Assembly (NCBI GenBank): GCA_964421675.1
Contig: CAYQXV010000007.1
Location: 24,541 to 88,540, forward strand
Reading direction: 5' to 3'
Source: CALLPQ01 sp964421675
GTDB taxonomy: Bacteria > Pseudomonadota > Alphaproteobacteria > Caulobacterales > Parvularculaceae
DNA: 64,000 bases
This document shows positions 60,708 to 64,000 of this stretch, one piece after another. Numbering within the stretch: the stretch's first letter is position 1; each line of letters starts with the position of its first letter. Made by a program: the position numbers and the translations under genes. The notes beneath the pieces were generated by a model. It saw only the letters and a list, made by a program, of their open reading frames with translations, did not search any database and was not told the DNA's origin.

Positions 60708-63700
60708 TTAGAATCGGAGACTGATTCCACCCGTCAGGCGACGGTCGGTAAGGCCTTCGAAGCACAATAATGCGTTATTAGCGACACAAAATTGCTCCTG
60801 ATTTGATTGCGTCAGATTAATTCCTTCCGCAAAAATAGTGAGGTTATCGGTAAGCGCGTAATTTATATTCGCATTCAACTGTCCCCGAGAACCATTGATG
60901 ATCTGGACGCCAAAAAAGTCATCGTCCAATGATACATGGCTTGATCGCCAAGTATAACGCGCCCGAGCACTCAGACCATATTTTTCATAAAACAACGTAG
61001 TGTTAAATGAATGGTTGGAAAGATTTGGCAACTCGATCCGTTGGTTTATGTCAAAGCCCAAGGCTGAGAAAACGCCCCTTGGCCCATTGAGTGTGGCGAA
61101 ATTCGATTCAAATTCCGTCGCGCTACCACCTTGTCTTTGATAGGTATAGTTACCGATAAAGCCAAAGCCCGATGCCCAGCCAAGACGGTCTTCAAAGGCT
61201 GAAAGGTTATATTGGAAAGCAGTCTCCACACCGGTCTGGGTTGTAACACCCTCCCCATTTAGGACTGTATCCGCATCCACACAGACGCCATCACCACTAG
61301 TAGGGTTGGCAAGATTCAGGCCGGTCGGATCTGCAATCGGATTGAAAACGCCGCCATCTTCACATACCGGACCGGTAACATCCGCGATCGTTTGTCCAGA
61401 TCCATCTAAAAGTCTGGATGCAGGATCAATGCTCTGTGTAAATACGTCCTCACGTATCTTGTGGAAAAAACCTACGCTGAGGATACTTGAGGGGGCGAAA
61501 TAATATTCGGCCGAGACATCAAATGACCATACAGATTCTGGCAATAGACCAGGGTTCCCAATTTCCACGCCGTCGTTTGGACCTGTATTAAATTCGACCG
61601 AGGTCGACAGGTTATCAAAGTTTGGCCGGCGAATATCCCTGGACACACCAAGGCGAAGTAGAACATCTTCACGTGGTTCTGCCACAATGTTGAAACGCGG
61701 CAGCCAGAAATTATACGACGATTCCGTTACAACAAGGTTCGCAGTATCATTAACGATCGTGTTACCGGTAGAGTCAATGCTGGTGTCCACATACCGCACA
61801 CCTAGATTACCGCGCACAGGAACGCCCAAATTATCCGTATCAAAATTTGCCTGGAAATATGCAGCATGCGTTGTTTCTTCAATATCGAAAAACGCTGATG
61901 TATCGGATGTTGGCACAGTAATTAAACTTATAGGGTCGAAAATACCGGCGTTTGCAGCGTTACTTGCGGTGATTGCTGCATTGAGGATATCGCGAACTGC
62001 GTTCGGATCATCAAACGAGATTGAAGGGTCAATCTGGAGAAAGTCTTGTACAAATAAATCACGCCCATCAGCAGAGTCGAAATTATCTGGACCAGCAACC
62101 AAAATTTCAGCGAACAACTCACCACCTGGTCTAGCGAAAGCTCCGGTACTGGTGATGTTTCCAAATTCATCAAGGGCGCCATCATTGGTAAAGTTGAAAT
62201 TCTGGGATGCATCATCATTAAGAGATGAATTGTCACTATACCGATAACCCGCACTTACCGAAGTGAATACCGGTACGATGTCTGTTACATCATAGCCAAG
62301 ATCGAAACGAAAAGCTGTTTCTCTGTTTTCTTGACGATCTGCACCTTGCTGCACTTGACGCAATTGATAATTGGAAGGGTCAAGCAATTGCGCGGTTGTT
62401 GGCGTTGACGCGAAACCTTGCGCGATACCGAACGTCAAACCATCAGTAAGATCGAACTCAACGGGAATACCATTATCAAGACTAACCCCTACAGCTGGCT
62501 GGGCAGCGTTAGGGTTAATGAAATCGAGTGTCGTTGAAAAATTGGGGCTGTCTGTATCGGAGAGGGAATGAGCAAACTCACCACTAACCTTTAAGCGGTT
62601 AGATTCCCAATCACCGCCAACCCTGAACACGGCACTTTCCGTCAAGCGTGAGCCAGTATCAGTGGATGAGCGCAAGTTTGGATTGAGCTGATTGCTACCG
62701 TTCCCAGGTTGATCACCAGGCAATAACACACCTGTAGCGACGGCCTGCACTCCATTAACGTCGACATCTCCTGAGAAATTCTCAATCGTTCCAAAGTCAA
62801 CTGTTTCGAAAGACGTGTTGTTTGTGTTGTCGACTACAGCACTCGCGGAGACACCAGAAAATTGCAAGCGATACCCTTCTTGTGCCTGCTCCTGATCATT
62901 GTAAATGCCATCAGCATAAAATCTTAAATTATCGGTCGGCTGCCAATCAAGACCAAGATTAAGGTTCAAGGTTTCAAATTTAAACGCATCTTGCTCCTGC
63001 ACAAAGAATTGACTGCGCAAAAATGGAAACGATTCTGCAGATGGTGTTGGCCCAAGGCCGTCTGCTGCGCCTGTGTCCGGCGTCACGATGGCATCACGGT
63101 CAACCCGTGGCCGGAAGGAGGCAACATTAGTACGTGCATAGCTTCCACTAAAAACCGCACCGAAATCTCCAATACCCGATGTCCAATTATCACCAATTGT
63201 ACCAGAGAACCTTGGCGTTACCGTGTCCGCATTATTACTATATTCCCCTTGTGCGCGTACCGCTATCAATCGCTCAGACAGATCAAGCGGGCGAATTGTA
63301 CGAAGATTGATCGTACCGCCAACAGAGCCCTCGATCGTGCTCGCTTCTGGCACTTTGGTGACTTCAACCGAGGCAATCAGAGAAGCCGGCAAATCCTCAA
63401 AGCTTATACCGCCACGCCCTGAACCGTCACCTACGGTAGAAACACCGTTAATTTCAGTTCGGTTGGCATCTGTACCACGAATTTGAACATCAGTACCAAC
63501 ACCGGCTGTCCGCGTGATTTGGATACCCGTAATATTTTCTAATACTTCAGCGAGGTTTTGATCGGGAAGTTTCCCGATATCCTCAGCGACAATGACTTCC
63601 GTAAGATTCGCTGCTTCTCTCTTTTGATTGAGCGCGTTAGCTAGTGAACTACGAATGCCTTCGACTACAATTTCGTCTGTCTCTTCGTCTTGCGCGACGG

Positions 63701-63824
63701 CAATCGTGGGCACAGACGTCACCGCCATAACTGCAAGCGCAGAACTGGCCAGCAATATATTGCGTCTTCTATTAGTTTTGTTGGCACTCAAATCGTCGAT
63801 AAATAGATGTTTTGTACTCGTCAT
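60708..63824 (-). CDS. TonB-dependent receptor, probable alginate-oligomer transporter
   Basis: This 1038-residue outer-membrane receptor has a signal peptide (hydrophobic about 24-42, ending TIAVAQ) and a TonB box DEIVVEG just after it. The plug domain (about 55-180) includes LPDQNLAEVLENITGIQI and VQIRGTDANRTEING, and a 22-strand barrel ends in the aromatic Phe of GGISLRF. The long type resembles proteobacterial sugar receptors (TIGR01782-like). Location before the lyase operon and matching operator motifs indicate alginate oligomer uptake; the ligand is inferred. Likely energised by a TonB; the hybrid proteins at 28946 and 30154 are candidates. Confidence 0.9.
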   Translation of the reverse strand: MTSTKHLFIDDLSANKTNRRRNILLASSALAVMAVTSVPTIAVAQDEETDEIVVEGIRSSLANALNQKREAANLTEVIVAEDIGKLPDQNLAEVLENITGIQITRTAGVGTDVQIRGTDANRTEINGVSTVGDGSGRGGISFEDLPASLIASVEVTKVPEASTIEGSVGGTINLRTIRPLDLSERLIAVRAQGEYSNNADTVTPRFSGTIGDNWTSGIGDFGAVFSGSYARTNVASFRPRVDRDAIVTPDTGAADGLGPTPSAESFPFLRSQFFVQEQDAFKFETLNLNLGLDWQPTDNLRFYADGIYNDQEQAQEGYRLQFSGVSASAVVDNTNNTSFETVDFGTIENFSGDVDVNGVQAVATGVLLPGDQPGNGSNQLNPNLRSSTDTGSRLTESAVFRVGGDWESNRLKVSGEFAHSLSDTDSPNFSTTLDFINPNAAQPAVGVSLDNGIPVEFDLTDGLTFGIAQGFASTPTTAQLLDPSNYQLRQVQQGADRQENRETAFRFDLGYDVTDIVPVFTSVSAGYRYSDNSSLNDDASQNFNFTNDGALDEFGNITSTGAFARPGGELFAEILVAGPDNFDSADGRDLFVQDFLQIDPSISFDDPNAVRDILNAAITASNAANAGIFDPISLITVPTSDTSAFFDIEETTHAAYFQANFDTDNLGVPVRGNLGVRYVDTSIDSTGNTIVNDTANLVVTESSYNFWLPRFNIVAEPREDVLLRLGVSRDIRRPNFDNLSTSVEFNTGPNDGVEIGNPGLLPESVWSFDVSAEYYFAPSSILSVGFFHKIREDVFTQSIDPASRLLDGSGQTIADVTGPVCEDGGVFNPIADPTGLNLANPTSGDGVCVDADTVLNGEGVTTQTGVETAFQYNLSAFEDRLGWASGFGFIGNYTYQRQGGSATEFESNFATLNGPRGVFSALGFDINQRIELPNLSNHSFNTTLFYEKYGLSARARYTWRSSHVSLDDDFFGVQIINGSRGQLNANINYALTDNLTIFAEGINLTQSNQEQFCVANNALLCFEGLTDRRLTGGISLRF

Positions 63825-63893
63825 TTGGTCAGTTCCTCCTGGGTTACACCCTTATTTTATGTGAATTATTATTATGGGTTTACACATCAATTG

Positions 63894-63958
63894 ACCAATT
63901 TTGGTGGTGATGTCAAATTTATTTATCTACCATCGTAGATTAATTGGTAGGACCAATT
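63894..63958. promoter_or_regulatory. Two palindromic operators upstream of the receptor
   Basis: ACCAATTTTGGT (63894-63905) is a perfect palindrome. AATTGGT-AGG-ACCAATT (63942-63958) is a 17-bp palindrome that fits TTGGTNNNACCAA, the FadR-subfamily (TNGTNNNACNA) form. They lie 70 and 118 bases upstream of the receptor ATG. The FadR/UxuR-like protein at 44768-45517 is the likely binder. Confidence 0.6.
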
Positions 63959-64000
63959 TGAGTTAAACCGGACTTGTTGCTGGAACACCACAAAATTCGG

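Overview
The window is a 64 kb stretch of an alphaproteobacterial genome, draft quality because it carries one 100-N scaffold gap (35838-35937). Alphaproteobacterial origin is supported by the gene orders tolC-popZ-valS and ispG-prfA-prmC-DUF4167, by a PopZ-type polar organiser, and by a long-form HisG. Many TonB-related genes and an alginate-degradation locus suggest a marine, algae-associated lineage. A Hyphomonadaceae/Maricaulales-type organism is my best guess; no rRNA gene is present to test it.

Layout. 1-606: 3' part of serB. 607-1257: gene-free, with three diverged tandem hairpin modules. 1258-4265 (minus): pepA, holC, a DksA/TraR zinc finger and a membrane J-domain protein. 4401-9538 (plus): lptF, lptG and lptD for lipopolysaccharide export. 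9797-19475: tRNA-Ser, a small membrane protein, the minus-strand block tolC, popZ, valS and an Atm1-type ABC exporter, tRNA-Met and a polytopic membrane protein. 19747-25004 (minus): clpB with a small downstream gene, a secreted EF-hand protein, an SDR and a DUF4167 protein. 25626-29803 (minus): ispG, prfA and prmC behind a RodZ-like/TonB hybrid; a second, longer hybrid is divergent at 30154. 31710-34098: hisG and a DUF2130 protein.

34116-40310 is a leucine-catabolism locus: methylcrotonyl-CoA carboxylase beta on one side of the gap, and isovaleryl-CoA dehydrogenase, a GntR regulator, a small membrane protein and carboxylase alpha on the other. Then come an ABC-F ATPase, a CPBP protease and initiator tRNA.

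43652-63824 is accessory: a VPLPA-CTERM-type secreted protein, a FadR/UxuR-type regulator, a 5'-truncated TonB-dependent receptor, an RND pump with its adaptor, and a complete alginate module. Alginate fragments would enter through the receptor at 60708-63824 and be cut by PL6 and PL17 lyases. KdgF then linearises the unsaturated monouronate, an MFS permease imports it, a YihU/GarR-like reductase would make KDG, and KdgK and Eda yield pyruvate and glyceraldehyde-3-phosphate. Half-sites of the form TACCAATT recur before the regulator, the truncated receptor, the RND pump, the PL6 operon and the intact receptor, so they may define the regulon.

The most unusual items are the paired HTH-TM-TonB proteins, the tandem hairpin modules, and the inverted half-site clusters beside the broken receptor gene.
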